A DNA stretch of 64,000 nt, taken from contig NZ_JACODZ010000009.1 of the NCBI RefSeq assembly GCF_014280965.1, positions 1 to 64,000 on the forward strand. Direction: 5' to 3'. Made by a program: the position numbers and the translations under genes. The notes under the pieces were generated by a model that worked only from the letters and a program-made list of their open reading frames with translations, did not search any database and was not told the DNA's origin. The stretch is from Echinicola salinicaeni (GTDB taxonomy: Bacteria > Bacteroidota > Bacteroidia > Cytophagales > Cyclobacteriaceae). Below, in pieces: positions 39,058-48,347 of the stretch (positions are counted from its first letter, which is position 1; every line of letters begins with the position of its first letter).

Positions 39058-41409
39058 TTAGCTGCTGATGATTTCAAGAACAAGCTTTTTAGTCAATGGC
39101 CTGCCATTGGCCTTTGTCTTGATATCCTGAAAAGCAAACCTAAAGTCACATCCTGATTTCCAATTGCTGCAGCCATAGGCTGTCTTTCCTTTGATAATGG
39201 TGCCATTTTTGCATTTTGGACAGGCAGGCATTTTATTGGTATCCGCTTCCTTTGGCTTACTGTCTTTTGACTCAAACTCAAGCTGAAAATCATCCCTTAG
39301 CTTAATAATACCATCTGTTTTTTGACCACTATACATGAATCCTTTCAATTTGGTAGTGGCCTTTTTTTCAATCAGTCTTTGGACTTGTTTGTCTGTTAGT
39401 TTTTTCTCTAAAAACTTGAAAGGTAGGCGGAGATTACATCCTGATTTCCAGTTGCTACAACCATAGGCAGATTTTCCCTTGATGATACGGCCTTGATTAC
39501 ATTTTGGACAAACGACCTCTTCAATGCTTTTAGCACTTTTCTTGCTATTGGAAGCCGTGGAAGTTTTAGCTGTGGTGTTATTATTGGTCGCTTTTGGCTT
39601 GGCTGCAAAGGCTTCAGGAGCTGCCAGCCTAGGTTTGCCGGTTTCCAAACGGACTTCTTGTACAAGCTCGGCCACCATTTTTTTCATATTATGGATAAAC
39701 TTGATGGCACTGAATTCACCTTCCTCGATTTCCTTCAGTTGTTTTTCCCATTGTCCGGTAAGCTCTGCAGATTTTAACAGTTCATTTTGGATGGTACCGA
39801 TCAGCTGAATGCCCATTTCTGTAGGAACCACCTGCTTTTTTCTTCTTTCTATATACTTCCTTCTGAAAAGCGTTTCTATAATACTTGCCCTGGTAGACGG
39901 TCTTCCTATCCCATTAGCTTTCATGAGATCCCGGAGTTCTTCGTCTTCTACCTGCTTACCGGCAGTTTCCATGGCACGCAATAGTGAGGCCTCGGTATAG
40001 TTCTTTGGGGGCTTGGTGGTCTTTTCTATAAAAGAAGGTTCATGTGGTCCATGCTCACCTTTATCAAAGGACGGTAAGATGCCTTCCTCGTCTTCCTTAT
40101 CATCATCTTCCTTGTTTTTCTTGGACTCCTTGGGAAAGAGTACTCTCCAACCTTCCTCTAGGATTTCCTTTCCTTTGGCTTGAAAGGTGACGGTTTCTAC
40201 GGCTGCGCTTACCGAAGTTTTGGCTACTTTACAATCAGGGTAAAATACGGCAATAAAACGTCGGACAATAATATCATAAACCTTTTGCTCTGCATTGGGC
40301 AAGGGCTTTTGTTCACCGGTCGGGATGATGGCATGGTGGTCGGTCACCTTTTTGTCATTGAAGACCTTAGCGGATTTTCTGATCTTTTTTCCCAATAAGG
40401 GTTCGGTATATTGGGAATAATCACTGAGTCCTTTTAATATTTCAGGCACCTTAGGGTACATATCGTTGGGCAGGAAGGTGGTATCCACCCTAGGGTAGGT
40501 GACCACTTTCATTTCATAAAGTTTCTGCACCAATTTAAGTGTGGTGTCGGCAGTAAAACCAAACTTATTGTTGCAATAAACTTGTAAACTGGTCAGGTCA
40601 AAGAGCTTTGGAGCATATTCTTTGCCTTCCTTTTTCTCAATATCAGTAATAAACAGGTCCTTGCCGCTAACTTGCTCAAGCAGCTTTTCTCCGTCTTCTT
40701 TTTTGAAAAACTTTCCTTCAGTGCTGCTGAACTTGGTTTCTCGGTAAAGGGTCTGAAGCTCCCAATAAGGTTCTGGCTTGAAGTGCTCTATTTCATGGTG
40801 TCTTTGGACCAACATGGCAAGGGTAGGAGTTTGAACCCTGCCAATGGAAAGCACCTGTTTATAACCACCGTATTTGAGGGTATAAAGTCTTGTCGCATTC
40901 ATACCCAAGAGCCAATCACCAATGGCCCTGGAGCTGCCCGCATAGAAAAGATTATCAAAATCCTCAGCGGGTTTTAAATTATCAAAGCCTGATTGAATGG
41001 AGTCTGTAGTTAACGAAGAAATCCATAACCGCTGAACAGGCCCTTTATATTCAGCCTGTTTCATCACCCAACGTTGGATAAGCTCTCCTTCTTGACCGGC
41101 ATCACCACAGTTAATGACTAATTCAGCTTTTTTAAATAACTGTTGGATAACCTTAAACTGCTTTTTTACGCCGCTATCCTCAATGACCTTGGTTTCAAAC
41201 CTCTTGGGCAACATGGGTAAAGTGTAAAGGTCCCATCTTTTCCAGCTGGTATCATAATCTTCAGGCGGGTAAAGGGTGCAGAAATGTCCAAAGGTCCAGG
41301 TAACCTGGTAGCCATTACCTTCAAAATATCCATCCTTTCTGGCATTGGCCCCTAGGACTTGGGCAATCTCTTTGGCTACACTGGGTTTCTCGGCGATACA
41401 AACTTTCAT
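39058..41409 (-). CDS. topB: DNA topoisomerase III (type IA)
   Basis: 783 residues. MKVCIAEKPSVAKEIAQVLG is the classic Toprim start, with Glu7 and Asp103 (NCGDAGQEGEL) as Mg2+ ligands. Tyr305 in TYPRVDT is the nucleophile that forms the 5'-phosphotyrosine link. VLSIGRVQTPTLAMLVQRH is the conserved type IA block. Two zinc-ribbon repeats end the protein (CPKC-x-GxIIKGK-x-AYGCSNWKSGC). They explain the extra length over E. coli TopB and resemble each other closely, so they arose by duplication. It relaxes negative supercoils and decatenates DNA. A lysine/alanine/threonine-rich linker (about 620-650) precedes the ribbons. It appears intact and is followed by a YchJ-like gene on the same strand upstream of it. 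Confidence 0.95.
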   Translation of the reverse strand: MKVCIAEKPSVAKEIAQVLGANARKDGYFEGNGYQVTWTFGHFCTLYPPEDYDTSWKRWDLYTLPMLPKRFETKVIEDSGVKKQFKVIQQLFKKAELVINCGDAGQEGELIQRWVMKQAEYKGPVQRLWISSLTTDSIQSGFDNLKPAEDFDNLFYAGSSRAIGDWLLGMNATRLYTLKYGGYKQVLSIGRVQTPTLAMLVQRHHEIEHFKPEPYWELQTLYRETKFSSTEGKFFKKEDGEKLLEQVSGKDLFITDIEKKEGKEYAPKLFDLTSLQVYCNNKFGFTADTTLKLVQKLYEMKVVTYPRVDTTFLPNDMYPKVPEILKGLSDYSQYTEPLLGKKIRKSAKVFNDKKVTDHHAIIPTGEQKPLPNAEQKVYDIIVRRFIAVFYPDCKVAKTSVSAAVETVTFQAKGKEILEEGWRVLFPKESKKNKEDDDKEDEEGILPSFDKGEHGPHEPSFIEKTTKPPKNYTEASLLRAMETAGKQVEDEELRDLMKANGIGRPSTRASIIETLFRRKYIERRKKQVVPTEMGIQLIGTIQNELLKSAELTGQWEKQLKEIEEGEFSAIKFIHNMKKMVAELVQEVRLETGKPRLAAPEAFAAKPKATNNNTTAKTSTASNSKKSAKSIEEVVCPKCNQGRIIKGKSAYGCSNWKSGCNLRLPFKFLEKKLTDKQVQRLIEKKATTKLKGFMYSGQKTDGIIKLRDDFQLEFESKDSKPKEADTNKMPACPKCKNGTIIKGKTAYGCSNWKSGCDFRFAFQDIKTKANGRPLTKKLVLEIISS

Positions 41410-41483
41410 GGAAATGGGAAAACAGGACTTGAAGATGGCCTGATGAATAAATTGATTGGGTTAAAAATAAAGAACTATAATGG

Positions 41484-41963
41484 TTAGCCACAACATTTTT
41501 TGAACTTCTTGCCACTTCCGCATGGGCAAGGATCGTTACGGGAAATTTTATTGGATTGGATTGGGGCAGATTTTGGATAACTACCCTCCAAGTAAAACCA
41601 TTTTCCGTCTTCCTTTAGAAATACTGATCTTTCATGATGGATATGAGCTTTGCCATCAGCAGCGATAAAGTGTGCCTTAAATTCAACTATTCCTTCCTTA
41701 TCTGAAGAACGGCCCTTTTCAGTTTGAATGATTTCCAGTTTAGTCCATTGGTTTTCTTTGGCCCAGTTTTGAATATCCTCAAACCTATATTGATCCTGTA
41801 CCTTGGGATGGGCGGTTTGGTGGATATATGCAGCATCAGCAATGCAATAAGCAGCATACCTGGATCGCATTAAAGCTTCAGCTGTAGGAGCAGCTTTGGA
41901 TCCAATTATTGGTCCGCAGCAATCCTGAAAGGGCCTTCCTGATCCGCAATAGCAATCTGTCAT
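41484..41963 (-). CDS. YchJ-like SEC-C motif protein
   Basis: 160 residues from the ATG at 41963. A longer frame begins 15 codons earlier, but the SEC-C motif normally starts at residue 2, so the shorter start is chosen. An N-terminal SEC-C zinc motif ([16 protein letters not shown]) and a C-terminal one ([18 protein letters not shown]) flank an NTF2-like central domain ([20 protein letters not shown]). This is the UPF0225/YchJ arrangement. The biological role is not established for the family; zinc binding is expected. It lies 74 bp upstream of topB on the same strand and may be co-transcribed. Confidence 0.9.
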   Translation of the reverse strand: MTDCYCGSGRPFQDCCGPIIGSKAAPTAEALMRSRYAAYCIADAAYIHQTAHPKVQDQYRFEDIQNWAKENQWTKLEIIQTEKGRSSDKEGIVEFKAHFIAADGKAHIHHERSVFLKEDGKWFYLEGSYPKSAPIQSNKISRNDPCPCGSGKKFKKCCG

Positions 41964-42242
41964 ATCCGATGTTTTTTTTAACTGGAAAATTGATACAAAG
42001 ATATCCATTGATATTAGGGATTAAAGAATGTGCTGGGTGAAAATTAAAAATGAACTTACAGATGGATTTGGATGTCACTGAAAACTTGTTGGTTAAGGCA
42101 AGAGAAAATTGAAAGAGGATCATTTATAGGGAAACAAATTTTGCTTGTAGAAGGAGAGAACGGTTTTTAAATCTGTATTTATTTTGTGAACTAAAATAAT
42201 ACCATGATTTTTATGCTCTAATTTTGAACATTATAAAACCAA

Positions 42243-43754
42243 ATGCCTGCTAAATTGAGAAAATTGAATTTTTTACCCTATGAGCTAATCAAGCAAAATG
42301 TCCTTTTAGGATTAATAATGCTTTTGACCCTATCCTGTCAAGAGAAGAAGGACCTTCCTATGAATGTCCTTTTCATCGCTATTGATGACTTAAGACCCGA
42401 ATTAGGGGCATATGGAAAGGATTATGTGCATTCACCCAATCTGGATAAATTGGCTGGGCAAAGCAGTTTGTTTAAAAATCATTATGTCACCGTTCCCACT
42501 TGTGGCGCTTCCAGGTATAGTTTGTTGACCGGTCAATTGCCCAAAAATAAGGGCGATTTGAGTAATCAGGCGGCAGCAAATAAAATTGCTGGAAAGCCTG
42601 AAGGAGAGCTGCCTGAAAGCTTTGTCCATCAGCTGAAGAGAAATGGATATTATACGGTAGGGATCGGGAAAATTTCACATCATCCGGATGGTTATGTTTA
42701 TGGCTATATGGACCCAAAAAGCAACCAGTTGGAATTGCCTCATAGTTGGGATGAAATGCTATTGGATGCAGGGAAATGGGGTACTGGCCATAATGCTTTT
42801 TTTGGTTATGCAGATGGAAGCAATAGAAATGGTATGAACAAGCAGGTAAAGCCTTACGAATCAGCCGCTGTTGAAGATGAGGGTTATCCTGATGGCCTGA
42901 CAGCTAATTTGGCCATAAAAAAATTAAAAGAACTAAAATCCAAGAAAGATGGTGAACCCTTCTTTTTGGGAGTAGGTTTTTTCAAGCCTCACTTACCTTT
43001 TACTGCTCCCAAAAAATATTGGGACCTTTATAAGGAGGAAGATATTCCCTTGGCCCCATTTGCAGCTATTCCTGAAAATTCCTCCAAAGCCAGTTTATTA
43101 GAGAGTGGTGAACTTAATCAATACGCTCTAGGTGAAGAAAAAGCAGGCTTGGACCATAAAGTTTCTGATGCTTACGCCAGAAAACTTCGTCATGGTTATC
43201 TAGCAGCTGTTAGCTATGTGGATGCCCAAGTGGGAAAAGTTTTGAATGAACTGGAGCGTTTGGGATTGGATGAGAATACGGTAGTAGTGGTTTGGGGAGA
43301 TCATGGCTGGCATTTGGGAGACCAATTGGTTTGGGGCAAGCATACCATTTTTGAGAATGGCCTGAAAAGTGTTTTGATGGTTAAGCATCCCAAAGTGGAA
43401 GCTCAGGAAATTGAGAAAATCGTTAGTACCGTTGATATTTATCCTACTTTGATGGATTTGATGAGGGTGAAAACCGACTATCCATTGGATGGAAAAAGTA
43501 TGGTTCCTTTAATGGAAAACCCTGATTGGGAGGAATGGAGGAATACAGCCTATGGTTATTTTAGAAATGGAATTTCATTAAGGACACCCGAATACAGATT
43601 GAGTAAATATTATAGGGATCAAGAGCCAAAAATAGAACTTTATGATCATAAGAATGATCCCAATGAGACCGTGAATATTGCCGAACAAAACTCAGATATA
43701 GTCGAGCAATTAATGCCGCTTTGGGAGCAGGGAAATACGGGAATCTATGAATAG
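42243..43754 (+). CDS. lipoprotein sulfatase, iduronate-2-sulfatase-like
   Basis: 503 residues. Lipoprotein signal ending at LSC (Cys32), with an unusually long n-region, so translation might begin at a later ATG (codon 26). NVLFIAIDDLRPELGAYGKD closely follows the iduronate-2-sulfatase pattern. The formylglycine motif is C87-G-A-S-R rather than C-x-P-S-R, an accepted variant. GKISHHPDGY, VVWGDHGWHLGDQLVWGKHT and LFELYDHKNDPNE-type ends complete the fold. Family S1_7-like proteins act on uronic acid or other sugars, so the substrate is not certain. It is a single gene about 700 bp upstream of the pseudo-HTCS and could feed either locus. Confidence 0.9.
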   Translation: MPAKLRKLNFLPYELIKQNVLLGLIMLLTLSCQEKKDLPMNVLFIAIDDLRPELGAYGKDYVHSPNLDKLAGQSSLFKNHYVTVPTCGASRYSLLTGQLPKNKGDLSNQAAANKIAGKPEGELPESFVHQLKRNGYYTVGIGKISHHPDGYVYGYMDPKSNQLELPHSWDEMLLDAGKWGTGHNAFFGYADGSNRNGMNKQVKPYESAAVEDEGYPDGLTANLAIKKLKELKSKKDGEPFFLGVGFFKPHLPFTAPKKYWDLYKEEDIPLAPFAAIPENSSKASLLESGELNQYALGEEKAGLDHKVSDAYARKLRHGYLAAVSYVDAQVGKVLNELERLGLDENTVVVVWGDHGWHLGDQLVWGKHTIFENGLKSVLMVKHPKVEAQEIEKIVSTVDIYPTLMDLMRVKTDYPLDGKSMVPLMENPDWEEWRNTAYGYFRNGISLRTPEYRLSKYYRDQEPKIELYDHKNDPNETVNIAEQNSDIVEQLMPLWEQGNTGIYE

Positions 43755-43810
43755 CCGCTGGTTTTTATTGAATCCACCTAGGGTACTGAGGCTTATTCAA
43801 TTTAACATGG

Positions 43811-43912
43811 CTCTGGATTGCAAATCTAGAGCAGCTATAAAAGCTATTCGGGATTTTAAATCCCGAATAGCAAATTTAGAGGGATTTAAAATCTCTCTTT
43901 TGTTTATAAAGC
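43811..43912 (+). repeat. three successive hairpins after the sulfatase
   Basis: A CTCTGGATT/AAATCTAGAG hairpin at 43811-43831 is followed by a nearly perfect 29-bp palindrome at 43843-43871 (arm GCTATTCGGGATTT). AGAGGGATTT pairs with AAATCTCTCTTTT near 43877-43902. The last may serve as the sulfatase terminator. The first has the TTGCAAA centre seen in the 1-10 kb repeats. Confidence 0.6.
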
Positions 43913-44100
43913 TAGGTGTAGTTTAAAACTGTTCCTGGCTAAATTATCCTTGTTCTTCTTCACTTCGGAAGTGATGATTTTTTGTGGTATGAGGTGGAAT
44001 GCTATCTGTTTTTCTAACCGTTTTAGGATGCCTTCTTACTGGCATAAATTCGGATAAGCGTATTAATCAGAATATAGATTTAATTATCTACTAAAATAAC

Positions 44101-44115
44101 GTTTGTCCAGGTTAT
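44101..44115 (+). promoter_or_regulatory. possible single regulator half-site upstream of the pseudo-HTCS
   Basis: GTTTGTCCAGGTTAT matches 12 of 15 positions of the direct-repeat half-site found before the second susC (48261). It lies ~340 bp before the regulator's own start codon, so autoregulation is possible. Only one copy is seen. Confidence 0.35.
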
Positions 44116-44455
44116 TGTTGATAAAACTTAACGCATTGATAATCTTTATTTGAATTGTTTCGAGCGTTTTCTGAATAATTTTGTATTTTCATAAATCCCC
44201 AATATTCAATGTTCAGCATCCATCATGATGCTATAAGGATTTCAACGATTGAGATGATTATAAACAGGAGCGAGTAGGTTAACTGATCATCCTTACGTCT
44301 GGTATCCTTTTATATGACCAAAACTATAAGATTGCTAAAGTATTTATAAGGCTAAAACCTATTATGATATATGATTTTAGGATATGTTAGAGATTGCATT
44401 TAGCCAAACAGTCAATACTTTTTTTACAGTATAATTAATTGATTAGCCCCTTGGA

Positions 44456-47400
44456 ATGAAACAATTGAAATTATTAATAACCAGCTTTATTTGCCTCATT
44501 ATTAATTTCCATATTGCATATGGTCAAAATCTAAAATTTAAAACCTATCAGGTAGAAGAGGGACTTTCCAATAATTCTATCAACCAAATTGTCAATGATG
44601 AATCAGGAGGCTTGTGGATTGCAAGTTGGGATGGACTTAATTATTTTGATGGAAGCAATTTCAAGGTTTATAAACATAATGCTGAGGACAGCACTTCTAT
44701 ATCGGGGAATTTTATTTCAGAGTTATTATTGGACAGCTCCTCTAACTTATGGCTGCAGTCCAGTACCAATGCAGTAAGTTTAAAAAAGGGAGATCAATTT
44801 AAGAATTTTTACTTTAACAGTACTGTCAATGAGTTGGGTCTAAATCAAGATGGAACTGTAGTTGTTAAGGTGCAAGAGGATTATTATGCATATGCAGATG
44901 GAAAATTTAAAGTTTGTCAAAACTGTGAATTAAAAGAAGACACTCAGAGTCGACTCAAGCAGTTATTGCTCCGGAAATACCCCTATGTTGAAATTTTAGA
45001 TACCCATACAGATTCTAAAGGTCAGGTATGGTATGCCACATTAAAACATGGGCTTTTCGTATTGCCCAATGAATCGGCCTCAATTTCCGATTTGGAATTC
45101 GATAACTATAAGACAGACCTTTCAAATCCATATAGCCTTAAAAGTAATGAGGTATGTGCCATCAATGAGGATGTGTTTGGAAACATTTGGTTGGGCTTGA
45201 AAGATGGTGGTATTAGTATGGCCTTTAAAAATTCTAATGAGGTCTATTCCGTATATCCCCATCCTAGGGATAATCCCGAACTTCCTCAAGAAACAATCAG
45301 GGCAATATCCCAAGACCAATCCGGAAGCGTTTGGTTGGGTTTTTATAATTCTGGCTTATTTATTAATGATAATGAGTCTGGGCAATTCAAAAGCTTTCCG
45401 CTTAAACTAAGTGCAGAAGATGAGGATTGGAAAAGAATAAGGAGCCTGTTCACAGATCATTTGGGCAGGGTTTGGGTTGGGACCTATGCAGGCATTGCCA
45501 GAGTAGATACAGATTTCAATGTTGAATTTTTCAAAAGTGAAAACATAGCCAATTTTCCTAATGATAGGAACTATGACTTTTTTGAGGACAAAGAAGAAAA
45601 TTGTATTTGGATAGCTTGTTGGGGTGGTTTGGCAAAATATGATTTAAGTACAGATCAATTTGTGTCTTTTAGCGGACAAAATGAATTGAATACCTTAAAT
45701 ATCCGTCAAATTATAAAGGCAAACAATGCTTTATATCTGGCCACTGAAAATGATGGTTTAATCATTTTTGGGGAAGGAGAAATCAGAAAAGTGAGCAATA
45801 ATGAAGGATTATTAAGCAATAGTATATATGCCTTGAGCGAGGATAAGGGATCTGGAAATATTTGGGTAGCCACTCTTGGGGGAGTAAGCATTTATGATCC
45901 AGAAAAGGGGGTGATAAAAAATATTGACCAGTATGATGGCTTAAAAAGTCAATTCGTCTACGCAGTCCTGCCCAGTGAAAAGTATATGTGGTTAAGTACT
46001 ACTAATGGAATAGCCAGAATTGATAAAAATGATTTTACGGTAAGGACTTTGGCAGCTGACGAAGGTTGGCAAGGGGCCGAATTTTCAGAAGGGGCATTCT
46101 ATAAAAGTGACAGGGGAATGATGTTCTTTGGTGGGGTGAATGGCTTGAATTATTTTCATCCTAATAGTTTGGACCTCAAAGACGATTTGCCTCTCTTGTC
46201 CATAGAAAGACCCAAAGAACAGGTTTGGGAATCTTTGCTTTCTAGTGGAACTTTGGAAGTGGAGGTCCTGCCGATAGCTTTTACCAAGAGTCCTCAGAAT
46301 AGACTTCAATACAAATTAATTCCTGGTCAGGGCAATTGGACTGATTTGGGAGCGGATAATAGGATATTTATTGAAGGCCTATCGGCCGGACAGTATAGTA
46401 TTTTGGTAAGGAATTCCCTTGAACTAAATCCTGAGAGCTATATTTCGATGGATTTTGCAGTGCCCAAACCAATTTGGCATTATCCAATTTTGTGGGTAGC
46501 CGCTTTGCTGTTTTTGCTTACAATGATCTTGATATGGAGAAATAATAGGAACAAGGCCAACCAAGCGTTGCTTCAGAGAAAAATTGAGGAGCGTACCCAA
46601 TTGATCAGGGAGCAGAAGGCCAAGTTGGAAAAAATCAACCGGGACCTAGATCTTAAGAACAGGGAGATCAATCACCAAAAGGAGGCTCTTTTGGCTTTGC
46701 ATCAAAGGCATAAAGATGCCGATTTTGAGATTGAAAAATTCAGAAACTATATGTTGGGACAGTTTAAACTTCCACTGTCAGAACTAAAAGAAACCTTGGA
46801 AACCCTGAGGACCCATAGTAAATCTGGAAAAGAGACTGTAATGGGATTGGTGGAGCAGATGATGAACCAGGTGAAGGAATGGGATAAACTCACCAAATTG
46901 GATCAAATCGATACAGGAGGTAAGTCCCTGACAATTGCTGCTGATCTAATGGAAAGTGTAGTGAAAAACATGCTTCCACAATTTGAGCAACATGGAATTT
47001 CTATTAAGGAGAATTACCAGCTCAGTGATCAGTGGATCGAAATGGATGTGTTTAAGTTCAAGCTTTTTTGGCAATACCTGCTCCGCGAAATGAAAAAGTA
47101 TATGGAAGAAGGGGCCGGGTTGGAAATCGATGCTCATTCCAGTGAAAATGGAATCAATGTGGGCTTGAAGGTTTCCAGCCAATTATTAGTTCACAATATG
47201 GATGAGATTGAAAAATACAGTCCTTATTGGAAAAGCTCCATTCAACTGCTTAAATCCCTATCTGGTCAGATTTCCCATGAAATCAAAGACGAGAACTTGA
47301 TCATTAAAGTGGGAATCCCTGTACAGGCCTTTAATAGGACTCCTGAAAAGCTTAATATCAAACATTGGAAGCATTTAAACCTTGGTGAGCAATTGGATCC

Positions 47401-48172
47401 AAACAAGCACCATGTGATTTTATTGGGTAAAAAGTATGAGTCTGATTCGCTTGTGAAGATTATCCATAATGATGATTTTGATATTATTGTGGAAGAGGAG
47501 GTGAAAATGGTGGTTTCAGCTATCCGTAATGCCAAGATTGATGCCCTGATCATATATAATGAGAAAATTAGTCAGCATATCGTGGACTTGATCGATGCGA
47601 TCAAAGTCAAGGGAGGCCAAAAGATTGATATTCCTGTGATTTATATATACGATACCATTGAAGTGGGCTTTCTGGATAAGTTGATGGATTTGGGAGTAGA
47701 GACCTTCATTCAGTTACCCGCAAGTAGCCGTTTTATAATGAAGAAAATAGCTACCCAGCTTAATAACCTGCAACGATATAAATCTGAGCGGAATATACTT
47801 TCCACCTTGCCTGATAATGAGGATAATGCTTATACCAGCCCCAATGAAAAATTAGTTAAAGAGGGTGTGAAGATTATAAGGGAGCAGCTTTCCAATGGTG
47901 ATTTTAAGGTGGAGACTTTAAGTGATGAATTGGGCATTAGTAAAATAAAATGCTACCGGGTCTTTAAAGAGGTCCTGGGCACTTCTCCTTCTGACTTGAT
48001 CATTAGCTTAAAGCTGGAAAAAGCCCAAAAGTTGCTACTTAAAAATAAAATGAATATTTCAGAAGTTAGTTTTGCCTGTGGATTTAACGATCCTAAATAT
48101 TTCAGTAAGCTCTTCAAGAGACATTTTGGCAAATCTCCCAAGCATTTTCAGCAGCCCGAGGAAGTGCTCTAA
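44456..48172 (+). CDS. degenerate hybrid two-component regulator: propeller sensor, pseudokinase, pseudoreceiver and AraC output
   Basis: 1238 residues. A signal peptide (to ~23) is followed by about fourteen Reg_prop beta-propeller repeats (for example GGLWIASWDGLNYFDG and GNIWLGLKDGG) to ~570. Then come a Y_Y_Y domain (~600-668), one transmembrane helix (673-695) and a coiled coil (~697-760). The order then copies an HTCS, but the key residues are gone. In FRNYMLGQFKLPL (762-774) Gly768 stands where the phosphoacceptor His belongs. The N box reads LLREM (875-879) and no DxGxG or GxGxG ATP motif exists. In the receiver-like part (~986-1104) the acidic pocket reads GKKYES, Asn1035 replaces the phosphoacceptor Asp and Leu1087 the Lys. 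The AraC HTH (~1135-1232) is well kept. It lies just upstream of a susC/susD and phosphoesterase operon on the same strand and is likely its regulator, acting without phosphotransfer. Confidence 0.88.
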   Translation: MKQLKLLITSFICLIINFHIAYGQNLKFKTYQVEEGLSNNSINQIVNDESGGLWIASWDGLNYFDGSNFKVYKHNAEDSTSISGNFISELLLDSSSNLWLQSSTNAVSLKKGDQFKNFYFNSTVNELGLNQDGTVVVKVQEDYYAYADGKFKVCQNCELKEDTQSRLKQLLLRKYPYVEILDTHTDSKGQVWYATLKHGLFVLPNESASISDLEFDNYKTDLSNPYSLKSNEVCAINEDVFGNIWLGLKDGGISMAFKNSNEVYSVYPHPRDNPELPQETIRAISQDQSGSVWLGFYNSGLFINDNESGQFKSFPLKLSAEDEDWKRIRSLFTDHLGRVWVGTYAGIARVDTDFNVEFFKSENIANFPNDRNYDFFEDKEENCIWIACWGGLAKYDLSTDQFVSFSGQNELNTLNIRQIIKANNALYLATENDGLIIFGEGEIRKVSNNEGLLSNSIYALSEDKGSGNIWVATLGGVSIYDPEKGVIKNIDQYDGLKSQFVYAVLPSEKYMWLSTTNGIARIDKNDFTVRTLAADEGWQGAEFSEGAFYKSDRGMMFFGGVNGLNYFHPNSLDLKDDLPLLSIERPKEQVWESLLSSGTLEVEVLPIAFTKSPQNRLQYKLIPGQGNWTDLGADNRIFIEGLSAGQYSILVRNSLELNPESYISMDFAVPKPIWHYPILWVAALLFLLTMILIWRNNRNKANQALLQRKIEERTQLIREQKAKLEKINRDLDLKNREINHQKEALLALHQRHKDADFEIEKFRNYMLGQFKLPLSELKETLETLRTHSKSGKETVMGLVEQMMNQVKEWDKLTKLDQIDTGGKSLTIAADLMESVVKNMLPQFEQHGISIKENYQLSDQWIEMDVFKFKLFWQYLLREMKKYMEEGAGLEIDAHSSENGINVGLKVSSQLLVHNMDEIEKYSPYWKSSIQLLKSLSGQISHEIKDENLIIKVGIPVQAFNRTPEKLNIKHWKHLNLGEQLDPNKHHVILLGKKYESDSLVKIIHNDDFDIIVEEEVKMVVSAIRNAKIDALIIYNEKISQHIVDLIDAIKVKGGQKIDIPVIYIYDTIEVGFLDKLMDLGVETFIQLPASSRFIMKKIATQLNNLQRYKSERNILSTLPDNEDNAYTSPNEKLVKEGVKIIREQLSNGDFKVETLSDELGISKIKCYRVFKEVLGTSPSDLIISLKLEKAQKLLLKNKMNISEVSFACGFNDPKYFSKLFKRHFGKSPKHFQQPEEVL

Positions 48173-48260
48173 ATTTATCTTAAAAATACCCTATTGTTAA
48201 GGCAATGTTGCTGAAGGGAAAATACCCCAAAACAGTCAGAATAGGAGGGTTTTGAGTATG

Positions 48261-48296
48261 ATTTGTCCAACTTATTGAAATATTTGTCCACCTTAT
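48261..48296 (+). promoter_or_regulatory. AraC-type operator: two direct half-sites 21 bp apart
   Basis: ATTTGTCCAACTTAT (48261-48275) and ATTTGTCCACCTTAT (48282-48296) agree at 14 of 15 positions and are exactly 21 bp apart. That spacing of two helical turns is characteristic of AraC-family binding to direct repeats on one face of DNA. The downstream copy ends 17 bp before the -7 element, where it would replace the -33 contact. The gene just upstream encodes an AraC HTH, so it is the likely binder. Confidence 0.65.
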
Positions 48297-48312
48297 AGGT
48301 ATTGAATTGCGC

Positions 48313-48320
48313 TAGTTTTG
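48313..48320 (+). promoter_or_regulatory. Bacteroidota -7 promoter element upstream of second susC
   Basis: TAGTTTTG fits the TAnnTTTG consensus. It lies 28 bp before the start codon. No good -33 TTG is found at the usual distance, which fits an activator-dependent promoter. Confidence 0.55.
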
Positions 48321-48347
48321 ATCTATCAACAATCTAAAACTAGCCAA

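Noticed and set aside
41964-42008. Longer start for the YchJ-like protein
   Set aside because: The SEC-C motif normally begins at residue 2, which fits the ATG ending at 41963.
43755-44455. A small gene between the sulfatase and the pseudo-HTCS
   Set aside because: All frames are short and interrupted; only hairpins and AT-rich promoter-type DNA are seen.
48318-48347. Upstream TTG start for the second SusC
   Set aside because: It overlaps the TAGTTTTG -7 element and adds ten residues before a complete signal peptide.
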